This document shows positions 44,836 to 54,035 of a stretch of DNA of 64,000 nt, piece by piece. The number at the start of each line of letters is the position of its first letter. Position 1 is the first letter of the stretch. Under the pieces are notes generated by a model. It did no database searches. It worked only from the letters and a program-made list of their open reading frames with translations, and was not told where the DNA came from. Where the stretch lies: NCBI RefSeq assembly GCF_021531055.1, contig NZ_JADYTL010000001.1:372001-436000 (forward strand), in the 5' to 3' direction. Origin of the DNA: Collinsella tanakaei (GTDB taxonomy: Bacteria > Actinomycetota > Coriobacteriia > Coriobacteriales > Coriobacteriaceae). Position numbers and translations under genes: made by a program.

Positions 44836-46335
44836 ATGGAGCAATGGGACGTAGTCGTCATCGGCGCGGGCGTGGTCGGCTCCGCGGTGGCGCGTGAGCT
44901 CGCGCGCTATCGCCTGCGGGTCGCCGTGCTCGAAAAAGAGCTCGACGTGGCCTGCGGCAACAGCAGCCGCAACACCGGAATGCTGCACGCCGGCTTCACC
45001 TACAAGCCGGGCTCCCTCAAGGCCGAATGCGCCGTCGAGGGCAACAAGGAGTTCGATCAGGTCGCCGCCGAGCTCGGCGTGCCGTTCAAGCGCACCGGCA
45101 AGCTCGTCGTGGGCTTTACCGACCATGACATGGAGAACATCCTCAAGTTCAAGGCGATCGGCGAGCAGAACGGCGTCGAGGGCATGCGCATCATCGACAA
45201 GGAGGAAGTCGAGCGCATCGAGCCGCACGCGGGCGGCGAGTTCGCCATGTACGTGCCGTCGTCGGGCATCCTCGACCCCATGGCCTACACCATCGCGCTG
45301 GCCGACAACGCCGCGCAAAACGGCGTGAAGTTCTTCTTCGACCGCAAGGTCACGGCCATCGAGCGCTACATCGCCAACGACTGCTACCTCATCCACACCC
45401 CTGCCGGCGCGTTCCGCACCAAGTGGGTCATCAACTGCGCGGGCGCCTACGCCAGCCAGATCTCCGAGATGCTCGGCTATCCCAACTACCCGGTCCGCGG
45501 CTTCAAGGGCGAGTACTTCGTGCTCGACAAGAAGGCCGGCGAGTTCCTCAAGATCCCGGTCTACCCCGCCCCCAACGATAAGGGCGGCTTCTCCACGCAC
45601 GCAACCCCCACCGTCGACGGCAACATCCTCGTGGGTCCCGACTCCTACGTCACCGAGGACTGGGAGGACTACAAGTGCACGAAGGATCATCTTGACGGCC
45701 TCATCCGCGACGGCTCCAAGATGTTCAAGCAGATGCGCCGCGAGTACTTTATCCGCAATTTCGCCGGCATCCGCTGGAAACGCGTCGACGAGGACGGCAA
45801 CGTGCTCGACTTCAAGCTCGAGAGCGACCAGCAGCACAACCCCAACACCGTCAACCTCGTGGGCATCGAGTCGCCGGGCGTCACCTGCGCCCTGCCGCTG
45901 GCGCGTCGCGCCGTCGCCCGCCTGGTCGAGGTCGAGAAGCCCCAGGTCAACGAGGACTTCGATCCGGTGCGCCCGGCGCCCAAGCGCTTCTACGACATGA
46001 CGCGCGAGGAGCAGGCCGCCGCCATCGCCGAAGATCCCGAGTACGGCGAGATCGTGTGCCGTTGCGAGACGGTGACGCGCGCCGAGATCCGTCGCGCCAT
46101 CAACAACCCGCTCGGCGTCCACACGGTCACGGGCATCAAGAACCGCACGCGCGCCACGATGGGCCGCTGCCAGGGTGGATACTGCGAGACCCGCATCACC
46201 GAGATGATCGAGCAGGAGCTCGGCATCAAACCGACCGACGTGCGCTTCAACCACGCCGGATCCTATATGTTCACCGGTCCCGTCAGGGGCGCACAGGCTT
46301 CCGATGAGGCCGCCGAAGGGAGCGTGAGCGCATAA
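44836..46335 (+). CDS. FAD-dependent oxidoreductase with BFD [2Fe-2S] domain (GlpA-like)
   Basis: This 499-residue flavoprotein starts with the FAD-binding VVVIGAGVVGSAVARELARY and has a DAO-type glycine/glycerol-3-phosphate oxidase fold (NSSRNTGMLHAGFTYKPGS, VINCAGAYASQISEMLGY, GIESPGVTCALPLARR). The C-terminal domain (about 405-465) has CRCETVTRAEI and GRCQGGYCETRI, four Cys for a bacterioferritin-associated-ferredoxin [2Fe-2S] cluster. Together with the next two genes it forms an anaerobic GlpA-GlpB-like dehydrogenase module; glycerol-3-phosphate is the likely but unproven substrate. AGGAGGG precedes ATG 44836. Confidence 0.9.
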   Translation: MEQWDVVVIGAGVVGSAVARELARYRLRVAVLEKELDVACGNSSRNTGMLHAGFTYKPGSLKAECAVEGNKEFDQVAAELGVPFKRTGKLVVGFTDHDMENILKFKAIGEQNGVEGMRIIDKEEVERIEPHAGGEFAMYVPSSGILDPMAYTIALADNAAQNGVKFFFDRKVTAIERYIANDCYLIHTPAGAFRTKWVINCAGAYASQISEMLGYPNYPVRGFKGEYFVLDKKAGEFLKIPVYPAPNDKGGFSTHATPTVDGNILVGPDSYVTEDWEDYKCTKDHLDGLIRDGSKMFKQMRREYFIRNFAGIRWKRVDEDGNVLDFKLESDQQHNPNTVNLVGIESPGVTCALPLARRAVARLVEVEKPQVNEDFDPVRPAPKRFYDMTREEQAAAIAEDPEYGEIVCRCETVTRAEIRRAINNPLGVHTVTGIKNRTRATMGRCQGGYCETRITEMIEQELGIKPTDVRFNHAGSYMFTGPVRGAQASDEAAEGSVSA

Positions 46336-47573
46336 TGAAGCACGTAGACGCCGTGATCGTCGGCGGCGGTCCCGCCGGACTCGCCGCGGCCATCGAGCTG
46401 CGCCGCAAGGGCATCGACGACATCTTGATCCTCGAACGCGAAAAGAAACCCGGCGGCATCCTGCGCCAGTGCATCCATGACGGCTTCGGCCTGACGCGCT
46501 TCGGCGAGACGCTCTCGGGCCCCGAGTACGCCGCGCGCTTCGTCCGCGAGGCCGAGGCGCTCGACATCCCCTGCCTCACCGACACCACCGTGCTCGAGAT
46601 AACGCCCGACCGCCACGTGTACGCCTCCTCCTCCGAGCACGGCATGATGGAGTTCGAGGCCGGCGCGATTATCCTCGCCATGGGTTGCCGTGAGCGCACC
46701 CGCGGCGCGATCAGCATCCCCGGCACCCGTCCGGCAGGCGTGTACACGGCCGGCGTGGCGCAGGCCTACATCAATCTCAAGAACAAGATGGTGGGTCGCC
46801 GCGTGGTCATCTTGGGTTCCGGCGACATCGGCATGATCATGGCACGCCGCATGACGCTCGAGGGCGCCAAGGTGCTGGGCGTGTTCGAGGTGCAGCCGTA
46901 CGCGAGCGGCCTGCCCCGCAACGTCGAGCAGTGCCTGAACGACTACGGCATCCCCCTGTCGCTGTCGCACACCGTCACCGACATCCGTGGCACCGACCGC
47001 CTGGAGAGCGTCGTGATCTCGCAGGTCGACGACCACATGCAGCCCATCCCCGGCACCGAGCAGGAGTATGAGTGCGACACGTTGATCCTGTCGGTCGGCC
47101 TTATCCCCGAAAACGAGCTTACCTGGATGGCCGGCGCCGAAAAGGACCCCGGCACGAGCGGAGCGGCGGTCGATGAGAACTACCAGACCACCGTCCCGGG
47201 CATCTTCGCCGCCGGCAACGTGCTGCACGTGCACGACCTGGTGGACTTCGTCTCGCTCGAGGCCGAGGCGCTGGCGGACGGCGCCGCTCGGTTCATCCGT
47301 GAGGGCGCGCTTCCCGCCTGCAACCTCGCCGTCCGCGGCAACGAACTGGTCGGCGGTCTCACGCCGTCGCGCATCAGCGGAACCGGCGACGTCACCGTAT
47401 CGTTCCGCGTGCGCCGGCCGCTGCGCAACTGCACCGTGGAGCTTATGCAGGGCGACACCGTCGTCAAGCGTCGCCGCATGCCCAAGGCACTGCCCGCCGA
47501 GATGATCCAGATCAAGCTCAAGGCGGACGACCTCAACCAAACCGACGATCTGGAGGTGAAAGTGACATGCTAA
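46335..47573 (+). CDS. NAD(P)/FAD-dependent oxidoreductase, second subunit
   Basis: This 412-residue flavoprotein has two dinucleotide-binding folds: AVIVGGGPAGLAAAIELRRKG at the N-terminus and GRRVVILGSGDIGMIMARRM near 155. It also has AIILAMGCRERTRGA and the late FAD motif IPGIFAAGNVLHVHDLVDFVS (here TVPGIFAAGN). The start overlaps the upstream stop (TAATG), so the subunits are co-translated. It probably passes electrons from the GlpA-like partner to a carrier. Confidence 0.9.
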   Translation: MKHVDAVIVGGGPAGLAAAIELRRKGIDDILILEREKKPGGILRQCIHDGFGLTRFGETLSGPEYAARFVREAEALDIPCLTDTTVLEITPDRHVYASSSEHGMMEFEAGAIILAMGCRERTRGAISIPGTRPAGVYTAGVAQAYINLKNKMVGRRVVILGSGDIGMIMARRMTLEGAKVLGVFEVQPYASGLPRNVEQCLNDYGIPLSLSHTVTDIRGTDRLESVVISQVDDHMQPIPGTEQEYECDTLILSVGLIPENELTWMAGAEKDPGTSGAAVDENYQTTVPGIFAAGNVLHVHDLVDFVSLEAEALADGAARFIREGALPACNLAVRGNELVGGLTPSRISGTGDVTVSFRVRRPLRNCTVELMQGDTVVKRRRMPKALPAEMIQIKLKADDLNQTDDLEVKVTC

Positions 47574-47929
47574 GGGAGTTCACCTGCATCATGTGCCCGC
47601 AGGGGTGCGATATCACCGTCGAGCTCGACGGCACGACCATCACCGGCATCACCGGCAACAAATGCGCCAAGGGTGAGGCGTACGTCACGCAGGAGATCGA
47701 GAACCCCATGCGCAACATCGCGACCTCGGTCCTCATCGACGGCGGCGAGCTGCCGCTTGCGAGCGTGCGCCTGTCGAACGTAATCCCCAAGGACCGCATC
47801 TTCGACGTCATGGCCGAAATCCGCCGCGTCGAGCTGCCCGCCCCGGTCCACGAGGGCGACGTCGCGATCCACGACGTGCTCGGCTTGGGCGTGGACGTGA
47901 TCATCACGAAGGATGTCGACGCCGCATAG
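47567..47929 (+). CDS. DUF1667 protein, third subunit of the flavoprotein operon
   Basis: This 120-residue protein begins FTCIMCPQGCDITVEL and continues ITGNKCAKGEAYVTQEIENP. The CxxC...C pattern, typical of DUF1667, suggests a bound iron-sulfur or metal centre. It overlaps the preceding gene by seven bases and is followed by a strong terminator. DUF1667 proteins regularly accompany this flavoprotein pair and are likely a small electron-transfer or assembly subunit; that role is inference. Confidence 0.88.
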   Translation: MLREFTCIMCPQGCDITVELDGTTITGITGNKCAKGEAYVTQEIENPMRNIATSVLIDGGELPLASVRLSNVIPKDRIFDVMAEIRRVELPAPVHEGDVAIHDVLGLGVDVIITKDVDAA

Positions 47930-47963
47930 CGTGCGATCTAGGCCAAAAGCCCGATCGATGCGT

Positions 47964-48005
47964 CCCGTGCTCGAGCCGAACGAGCGGCTCGAGCACGGGG
48001 CTTTT
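47964..48005 (+). terminator. Terminator of the flavoprotein operon
   Basis: CCCGTGCTCGAGCCG and CGGCTCGAGCACGGG form a perfect 15-bp stem with an AACGAG loop, followed by GCTTTT. It lies about 35 bases past the DUF1667 stop. Confidence 0.92.
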
Positions 48006-48550
48006 CCATGTCACCGGTGCGGCAGGACCGCAATCCCCTCCTCGGGTGGCATCCGCAGTAGGCTTCGCGCGCCAGGCGCATGCGGCATGCCTCATGGCGA
48101 GCAGTGCAGCATGCATGGATTCGCCCGAGAATGCCTTTAATTCACATGTACAACCGATCATGCCGCTTTTATGCAATGGTTGTGACCGCTTTCCATCACG
48201 AAAATGTTCATCTCGGCGCTCGGTTACAAAATGGGGCAGTTTCTAGTTGAAATGGGGCCCTCATGACAGGACAAGCTACGGCCACGCTCATCGGAAATAA
48301 TCGTGATCTGCAATTACTTCATATGGGCTATTGCGCCGCCACCGACCTCGTATCGCGAGGTCCGACCTAATAATGTTTTCTATTGTGTATCAAGGTTTAC
48401 CAATCGCAGGAAAACTAGAAAGTGTTGATTTTTGTAACCGCTCATCAAGATGAACGAAATCGACGGCGTCAAAGAGCCCGTCAGACACTTTCAGACCCGC
48501 ACGGACGCCGCAAAGCGACCGTGGCGGCCACCCACACGCTCGCAGCGATG
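48006..48550. other. AT-rich gene-free region between two terminators
   Basis: No convincing coding frame is present on either strand across about 540 bases, and the region is clearly more AT-rich than its flanks from about 48120 to 48460. It holds the hairpin GACCTCG-TATCG-CGAGGTC (48344-48362), a direct repeat AAATGGGGC (near 48226 and 48250) and an inverted pair GTTCATCT/AGATGAAC. It could be a decayed gene, a small-RNA locus or a lost mobile element; nothing specific is recognised. Confidence 0.5.
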
Positions 48551-48590
48551 AAAAACACGGGGGACGCGCCGTAGGCGCGCCCCCCGTGTT
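48551..48590 (-). terminator. Terminator of metY
   Basis: On the minus strand ACACGGGGGGCGCGCC / GGCGCGTCCCCCGTGT forms a strong stem followed by TTTTT, 36 bases past the metY stop. Confidence 0.92.
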
Positions 48591-48625
48591 CGTGGCTATA
48601 GACCGCTATGCGACAGACGGAACGG

Positions 48626-49906
48626 CTAAATCGTCGCCAGCGCCTGCTCGACGTCGGCGATGAGGTCCTCCGTGCTCTCGATGCCGCAGGACAGGCGCAC
48701 CATATCGGGCGCGATGCCGGCAGCCTCGAGCTCGGCGTCGTTCATCTGACGATGCGTCGCGTTTGCCGGATGCAGCACGCAGGTGCGCGCATCGGCCACA
48801 TGCGTGGCGATCTGAGCCAGTTTGAGGCTCTTCATGAACTGCTCGGCCGCCGCACGACCGCCGGTAAAGCCGAAACTCACCACACCGCACGACCCGTTGG
48901 GCAGGTACTTCTGGGCGAGCTCGTAATACGGGTCGGTGGGAAGCCCGGGATACTTCACGAAACGGACCTTCGGGTGCTCGGACAGGAACTCGGCCATGGC
49001 CTGACCGTTCTTGCAGTGCTGCGGCATGCGGACATGCAGGCTCTCGAGACCCATGTTGAGCAAGAACGCGTTCATGGGCGACTGGATGGAACCGAAGTCG
49101 CGCATGAGCTGCGCGGTCGCCTTGGTGATGAAGGCACCGCCCAAGCCGAACTTCTCGGCGTACACCACACCGTGGTAGCTCTCGTCGGGCGTCGTGAGCC
49201 CGGGGAACTTGTCGGCGTGCGCCATCCAGTCGAACTTGCCCGAGTCCACGATGGCTCCACCCACGGTCGCTCCGTGGCCGTCCATGTACTTGGTCGTGGA
49301 ATGCGTCACGATGTCGGCGCCCCACTCGATGGGACGGCACATAACCGGCGTCGGGAACGTGTTGTCCACGATCAGGGGCACGCCGTGCGCGTGAGCGGCC
49401 GCCGCGAAGCGCTCGATATCGAGCACGTCGAGCGCGGGATTGGCGATCGTCTCGCCGAAGACGCACTTGGTGTTGGGACGGAACGCCGCCTCGAGCTCCT
49501 CGTCGGTGCAGTCCGGGGACACGAACGTGCACTCAAGGCCCATGCGCGCCATGGTGTGCACGAACAGGTTATACGTACCGCCGTAGATCGCGGAGCTCGC
49601 CACGACATGGTCGCCGCAGCCCGCGATGTTGAACACCGCGAAGAAGTTCGCCGCCTGGCCGGAGCTCGTGAGCATCGCGGCGCTCCCGCCCTCGAGCTCA
49701 CAGATCTTCGCCGCCACGTAGTCGTTGGTGGGGTTCTGCAGACGGGTGTAGAAGTAGCCGCTCTCCTCGAGGTCGAACAGCTTGCCCATATGCTCGGACG
49801 TGTCGTACTTCCACGTCGTGGACTGGTAGATGGGGATCTGTCGAGGCTCCGCGTCGCCGGGGCGATAACCGCCCTGCACGCAGGTCGTTCCGATGCGTTC
49901 AGCCAT
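48626..49906 (-). CDS. metY: O-acetylhomoserine aminocarboxypropyltransferase / sulfhydrylase
   Basis: This 426-residue PLP enzyme of the Cys/Met metabolism family makes homocysteine (or methionine) from O-acetylhomoserine and sulfide or methanethiol. It has YTRLQNPTNDYVAAKI, LTSSGQAANFFAVFNIAG, VDNTFPTPVMCRPIEWGADIV, the PLP-lysine motif HSTTKYMDGHG and the C-terminal RLSCGIESTEDLI. ATG 49906 has AAGGAG nine bases upstream; the longer frame is unsupported. No SAM riboswitch is recognisable in the 197-base leader. Confidence 0.93.
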   Translation of the reverse strand: MAERIGTTCVQGGYRPGDAEPRQIPIYQSTTWKYDTSEHMGKLFDLEESGYFYTRLQNPTNDYVAAKICELEGGSAAMLTSSGQAANFFAVFNIAGCGDHVVASSAIYGGTYNLFVHTMARMGLECTFVSPDCTDEELEAAFRPNTKCVFGETIANPALDVLDIERFAAAAHAHGVPLIVDNTFPTPVMCRPIEWGADIVTHSTTKYMDGHGATVGGAIVDSGKFDWMAHADKFPGLTTPDESYHGVVYAEKFGLGGAFITKATAQLMRDFGSIQSPMNAFLLNMGLESLHVRMPQHCKNGQAMAEFLSEHPKVRFVKYPGLPTDPYYELAQKYLPNGSCGVVSFGFTGGRAAAEQFMKSLKLAQIATHVADARTCVLHPANATHRQMNDAELEAAGIAPDMVRLSCGIESTEDLIADVEQALATI

Positions 49907-50103
49907 TGGTGGTCTCCTTGTCTTTCGAGCGATGACGTATGACAGGATACTGCACCGCGCGAAAGTTCGCACGCCGCGACGGCAATGTAACAAAAGCCAT
50001 GCACCGGGCGGAACGGCACCGCGTGCCACACATCCAAGGGGCAACCGGTGTATGATGCTCGAAAGCATCGCAGGTACCGCCACCATATCCCGAAAGGCAC
50101 ACC

Positions 50104-50559
50104 ATGAACGAATCCGCAACCCTCACCGAACGCGCACCGGAGCTCGCGCAGCACGCCGTCGCCCTGCGCGCCGAGCTCAAGTACAACTGCGCCCAGGCGG
50201 TCGCCTGCGCCCTTGCCGACGAGGTCGGAGCCGACACCGCGACGATGTATGCGCTCTCGGAGGGATTCGGCGGCGGCATGGGCGGCCACACCGAGACCTG
50301 CGGCGCGATCTCGGGTGCCATCATGGTCCTCAGCCAGGAGGCGAGCGCCGGCATCGACGAGCCCGGCACCACGAAGGGCAAGACCTACCAGCTCGTCCGC
50401 GACCTTCTCGAGCGATTCCGTGTGCAAAACGGCTCGACGATCTGCCGCGAGCTCAAAGGCATCGAAACCGACACCGGCATGCTTCGCACCTGCGAGGGCT
50501 GCATCGAGGATGCGGTCGAACTCGCCTGCGCGATCATCGACCAGCGTCGCGGAGCATAG
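50104..50559 (+). CDS. C_GCAxxG_C_C family redox-type protein
   Basis: This 151-residue cytosolic protein has the family Cys pattern: KYNCAQAVACAL, GGGMGGHTETCGAISGAIMVL, and CRELKG...LRTCEGCIEDAVELACAII. These conserved cysteines and the GCA-x-x-G motif (here TCGAISG) suggest a small redox or metal-binding protein. GAAAGG precedes ATG 50104. It is divergent from metY, so sulfur or redox metabolism is a plausible context. Confidence 0.87.
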   Translation: MNESATLTERAPELAQHAVALRAELKYNCAQAVACALADEVGADTATMYALSEGFGGGMGGHTETCGAISGAIMVLSQEASAGIDEPGTTKGKTYQLVRDLLERFRVQNGSTICRELKGIETDTGMLRTCEGCIEDAVELACAIIDQRRGA

Positions 50560-50638
50560 CGCGCAAGCCCCGTTTCATCCTCACGGACGCCGGCGCCCGC
50601 CTGCGGTCGGCCGACGTCCGCGCCCGAAGCCCGTCCGC

Positions 50639-51274
50639 CTAGAACTCATCAAAGCGCACGGCGCCCACGCTCACGCGCTCCTTGCCTGCCATACGCTCGG
50701 TCAACGCCGCCAAAAACGCCTGCTGCTCCCCCGCTCGGAACACGAGGTGCATGCAGACCGAATCGGTGTAGTCGGTGCCCGCGACATGCGCGCCCGCGCC
50801 CTGCGCCATATGGAGCACCTGCTCGTATTGGGCGTATTCCATCTGCACGTCGACAGGGACCACCTGCGTCATCTCGACAAGATCGCCCGCATCGCGCGCC
50901 GCCTCGATCGCAGCCTGCGCGGCGGCGGTGTACGCCCGCACCAACCCGCCCGGGCCCAGCAGCGTACCGCCGAAATAGCGCGTCGTCACGCAGCACACAT
51001 CGCGAAGACCGGCACCGCGCAGCACCTCGAGCGTCGGCATGCCGCTCGTGCGCTGCGGCTCGCCGTCGTCGCTCGCGCGCTCGCGGCCGTCGGCCAAAAT
51101 CCACGCGGGCACGTTATGGCGGGCATCGTAGTGCCTCGCGCGAACCGCGGCGATATGCTCGGCGGCAGCCTGCTCGCTCTCGACATGCACCAGCTGGGCG
51201 ATGAACCGGCTCTTGCGGTCCACGAACTCACCGATGGCCTCCACCCCTGTCCGCATCGTGATATAGCTCTCCAT
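50639..51274 (-). CDS. YigZ/IMPACT (UPF0029) family protein
   Basis: This 211-residue cytosolic protein has the UPF0029 signature region: FVDRKSRFIAQL, ARHNVPAWIL, ASDDGEPQRTSGMP, VCCVTTRYFGGTLLGPGGLVRAY. A C-terminal DUF1949-type domain follows (VDVQMEYAQYEQVLHMAQ). The family is linked with translation/IMPACT-like functions but its bacterial role is unclear. ATG 51274 has GAAGGG upstream, and a TAGAAT box is at 51321-51326. Confidence 0.92.
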   Translation of the reverse strand: MESYITMRTGVEAIGEFVDRKSRFIAQLVHVESEQAAAEHIAAVRARHYDARHNVPAWILADGRERASDDGEPQRTSGMPTLEVLRGAGLRDVCCVTTRYFGGTLLGPGGLVRAYTAAAQAAIEAARDAGDLVEMTQVVPVDVQMEYAQYEQVLHMAQGAGAHVAGTDYTDSVCMHLVFRAGEQQAFLAALTERMAGKERVSVGAVRFDEF

Positions 51275-51320
51275 ACCAGCCCTTCAAACGAGATGACGCC
51301 GGCATGCGCCGACGTCATCC

Positions 51321-51359
51321 ATTCTACCTATGTCGAGGCCCGCACAAAACCGAACCGTA
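51321..51359 (-). promoter_or_regulatory. Putative yigZ promoter with the TACGGTTCGGTTTTG motif
   Basis: On the minus strand TACGGTTCGGTTTTG (51359-51345) is followed 18 bases later by TAGAAT (51326-51321), about 47 bases before the yigZ ATG. The motif is the same 15-mer that forms both arms of the inverted repeat at 931-1059. The GTTTTG end would occupy the -35 position. Confidence 0.4.
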
Positions 51360-51399
51360 CCGCACGGGCAAGCGGGACGGCATCGCCGCGCGCGAAAGG

Positions 51400-52023
51400 C
51401 TAGCTGTTCTTCATGACGATGCTGCTGACGGTGTCGGCTACATGCTCGACGCTGTCGACGCAGTACTCGAGGAACGTGTAGACCTCATGCCACGTGAAGA
51501 CCTCCATCGGGTCGTCGCAGCTCGTGTGAAGCGTGCGCATGGCCTCGATGTAGAGCGAATCGGCCTCCTCCTCGATGGAGTTGATGGCGATCACGTGCTC
51601 GCGCAGGGTCTTGGAGCGCTTGAACTGCGCCAGCTCGGCGAGCAGCGTGCCCATCTCGTCGCAGGAACGCTCGATCTTCTCGACGAGCGGCAGCGCGTCG
51701 GGACGGATCGTGCGGATGTTGTCGAAGTACAGCCGAAGCAGCACGCCCTCGATGCGGTCGACGACCGTGTCGAGGTAATCGCTCAGCGCGGCGATGTCCT
51801 CGCGCTCGATCGGCGTCACGAACGCCGTGACGAGCGCGTCGAGCACCTCGTGCTTGTGCTCGTCGGCGGCCTGCTCGATCGCGTGCATCTCGTCGATGCG
51901 CTGGCCGATCGTGTCGGGGTCGTACGAGCGCATGACCTCGGCGAGCAGGCGCGCGGCCTGGCTCGAGAGCTTGGCGCACGCAACGAACGAATCAAAGTAG
52001 AACGAATCCTTTTTCCTTGCCAC
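51400..52023 (-). CDS. DUF47 (PhoU-like) accessory protein of the phosphate transporter
   Basis: This 207-residue all-helical cytosolic protein matches DUF47/PhoU-like Pit accessory proteins: FYFDSFVACAKLSSQAARLLAEV at the N-terminus, HAIEQAADEHKHEVLDAL, TPIEREDIAALSDYLDTVVDRIEGVL, and WHEVYTFLEYCVDSVEHVADTVSSIVMKNS at the end. The E-x3-D-x3 helices chelate metal clusters in relatives. Start GTG 52023 has GGAAGGAAG upstream. It follows pit by 81 bases and likely tunes phosphate uptake. Confidence 0.92.
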   Translation of the reverse strand: MARKKDSFYFDSFVACAKLSSQAARLLAEVMRSYDPDTIGQRIDEMHAIEQAADEHKHEVLDALVTAFVTPIEREDIAALSDYLDTVVDRIEGVLLRLYFDNIRTIRPDALPLVEKIERSCDEMGTLLAELAQFKRSKTLREHVIAINSIEEEADSLYIEAMRTLHTSCDDPMEVFTWHEVYTFLEYCVDSVEHVADTVSSIVMKNS

Positions 52024-52104
52024 GAGTTCTTCCTTCCTGTACCAGAAAACCGCTTCGGCAACAAAAAGCCGGCGCGCGGGAGCGCGTCGGCTTGCATTTA
52101 ATTC

Positions 52105-53157
52105 CTAGAACAACATCATGAAAAGCTTGGCCATCACGAAGCTGATGAGGCCACAGCCCGGGAACGTGAACACCCAGGTGAGCATCATGTCCTTGACGAC
52201 CGAGAAGTTGATGGCGGACAGGCGCTTGACCGCACCGACGCCCATGATGGCGCTCGTCTTGGTGTGGGTGGTCGAGACGGGGATGCCGAACACGGTCGAC
52301 AGCAGGATGCAGAAGGCACCGGCGAGGTCGGCCGAGAAGCCCTGGAACTTCTCGAGCTTGACCATATCCATGCCGACGGACTTGATGATCTTCTCGCCGC
52401 CCACGCTCGTGCCGACGCCCATGACGAAGCTGCACAGCACCATGAGCCACACCGGGATCACCGCGTCGGTCAGGTCGGGCTGACCGTTGCAGAACGCCAC
52501 GCCGAGCAGCAACACGCCGATGAACTTCTGGCCGTCCTGGGCACCGTGCATGAAGCTCATGGCGGCGGCACCGAAGATCTGCAGGTACTTGAAAGCACCG
52601 TTGGCTTTTCGTCGGTCTATGCCGGCGCAGACGATGGTGAGCAGCTTGCATATGCCCCAGCCGATGGCGAAACCGAGCGCCAGGCTCAGCACCAAGCCGT
52701 AGATGACCTTGATCCACTCGTCCATGTTGACGCCGCTCGTACCGCCCTGGATGGCGATGGCGGCACCGGTGAGGCCGGCGATCAGGCTGTGACTCTCACT
52801 CGTGGGAATGCCGAAGACGGAGGCGCCGACGCTGTAGACGACGATCGAGAACATCGCCGCGCACAGGGCCACGAGCGCCTCGTGGGTATCGCCGCCGAAA
52901 TCGACCATGTTGCTGATGGTAGAGGCGACGGAGCTGTTGATGGAGGTCATGATGAGTACGCCGAGGAAGTTGAACACCGCGCTCATGATGATCGCCGGAC
53001 GCACGTTCATGCAGCGCGTCGAGATGCAGGTGGCGATGGCATTGGGGGCATCGGTCCACCCGTTGACGAAGATGACGCCCAGCGTGAGCAGCACCGAGAT
53101 CGCGAGAATCGGATTGCTGACCACCTGCTCGGCAAACTGAATCAGAGAAACATCCAA
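52105..53157 (-). CDS. pit: PiT family inorganic phosphate transporter
   Basis: This 350-residue membrane protein has about ten hydrophobic segments and both PiT signature repeats: VNGWTDAPNAIATCISTRCM near the N-terminus and VFGIPVSTTHTKTSAIMGVGAV near the C-terminus, with FGIPTSESHSLIAGLTGAAIA in the middle. It imports metal-phosphate using an ion gradient. Two TTGs are possible: 53166 touches GGAGGAG directly, while 53157 lies nine bases after it and is chosen. A possible Pho box lies about 200 bases upstream; DUF47 is next in the operon. Confidence 0.93.
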   Translation of the reverse strand: MDVSLIQFAEQVVSNPILAISVLLTLGVIFVNGWTDAPNAIATCISTRCMNVRPAIIMSAVFNFLGVLIMTSINSSVASTISNMVDFGGDTHEALVALCAAMFSIVVYSVGASVFGIPTSESHSLIAGLTGAAIAIQGGTSGVNMDEWIKVIYGLVLSLALGFAIGWGICKLLTIVCAGIDRRKANGAFKYLQIFGAAAMSFMHGAQDGQKFIGVLLLGVAFCNGQPDLTDAVIPVWLMVLCSFVMGVGTSVGGEKIIKSVGMDMVKLEKFQGFSADLAGAFCILLSTVFGIPVSTTHTKTSAIMGVGAVKRLSAINFSVVKDMMLTWVFTFPGCGLISFVMAKLFMMLF

Positions 53158-53351
53158 AACGCCCAACTCCTCCGTCGTGACGTGTGCAGACCCCCGGCCC
53201 GCATGACCGCCGACGCGGTTGAATACATCGTGCCGGGGCGCAACGTGTGGCGGGCGTCGACGAGCGATCAGCCCGAATTCCTGCGCGTATGCGCCGTAGG
53301 AATCGTATCACTTTACCGATTCTTAGCCAACAGGTAACATTGCGCGCGTTT

Positions 53352-53368
53352 TGTAAGGGTTCTGTAAG
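53352..53368. promoter_or_regulatory. Possible Pho-type box upstream of pit
   Basis: TTGTAAG-GGTT-CTGTAAG is a direct repeat of TGTAAG at an 11-base period, the spacing of PhoB/PhoP boxes. It lies in the 373-base gap (53158-53530) between pit and rnpB. The rest of that gap shows no gene. Confidence 0.4.
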
Positions 53369-53511
53369 GTACAAGCGGGATAAACCCCCTGTCGCAGCGG
53401 TGCCCGCATCGATGCCGGACCGCTCCCCCGCAGCGCCGCCCGCCCCGCGCATCGCGCATCCGGATATCCCGTAGCGCAACCCCGTCCTCGCGCGCCGCAC
53501 GGCCCCGACGT

Positions 53512-53519
53512 GCTACAAT
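53512..53519 (+). promoter_or_regulatory. Extended -10 promoter element of rnpB
   Basis: TGCTACAAT (TGN-TACAAT) ends 12 bases before the first base of the RNase P helix P1, as expected for transcription of rnpB. The -35 region (around 53491) is GC-rich and does not fit consensus. Confidence 0.6.
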
Positions 53520-53530
53520 GGCTCCTCGCA

Positions 53531-53882
<352 letters not shown>

Positions 53883-54035
53883 TGCATCTTCGACCACCTA
53901 CGGACAACCGAATCGGATTCCCGCACGCCGCCACCGACGCACCTCGGCACATGTGAGACGTTCATGCGCGGTCGAAATGGGAACAAACCCAATAGCGCAA
54001 CAGCAGCTGCACCGACGAAGCGAAAGAGGTGGCCC

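Noticed and set aside
49907-50103. SAM riboswitch upstream of metY
   Set aside because: No SAM-I/IV core motifs are visible in the leader.
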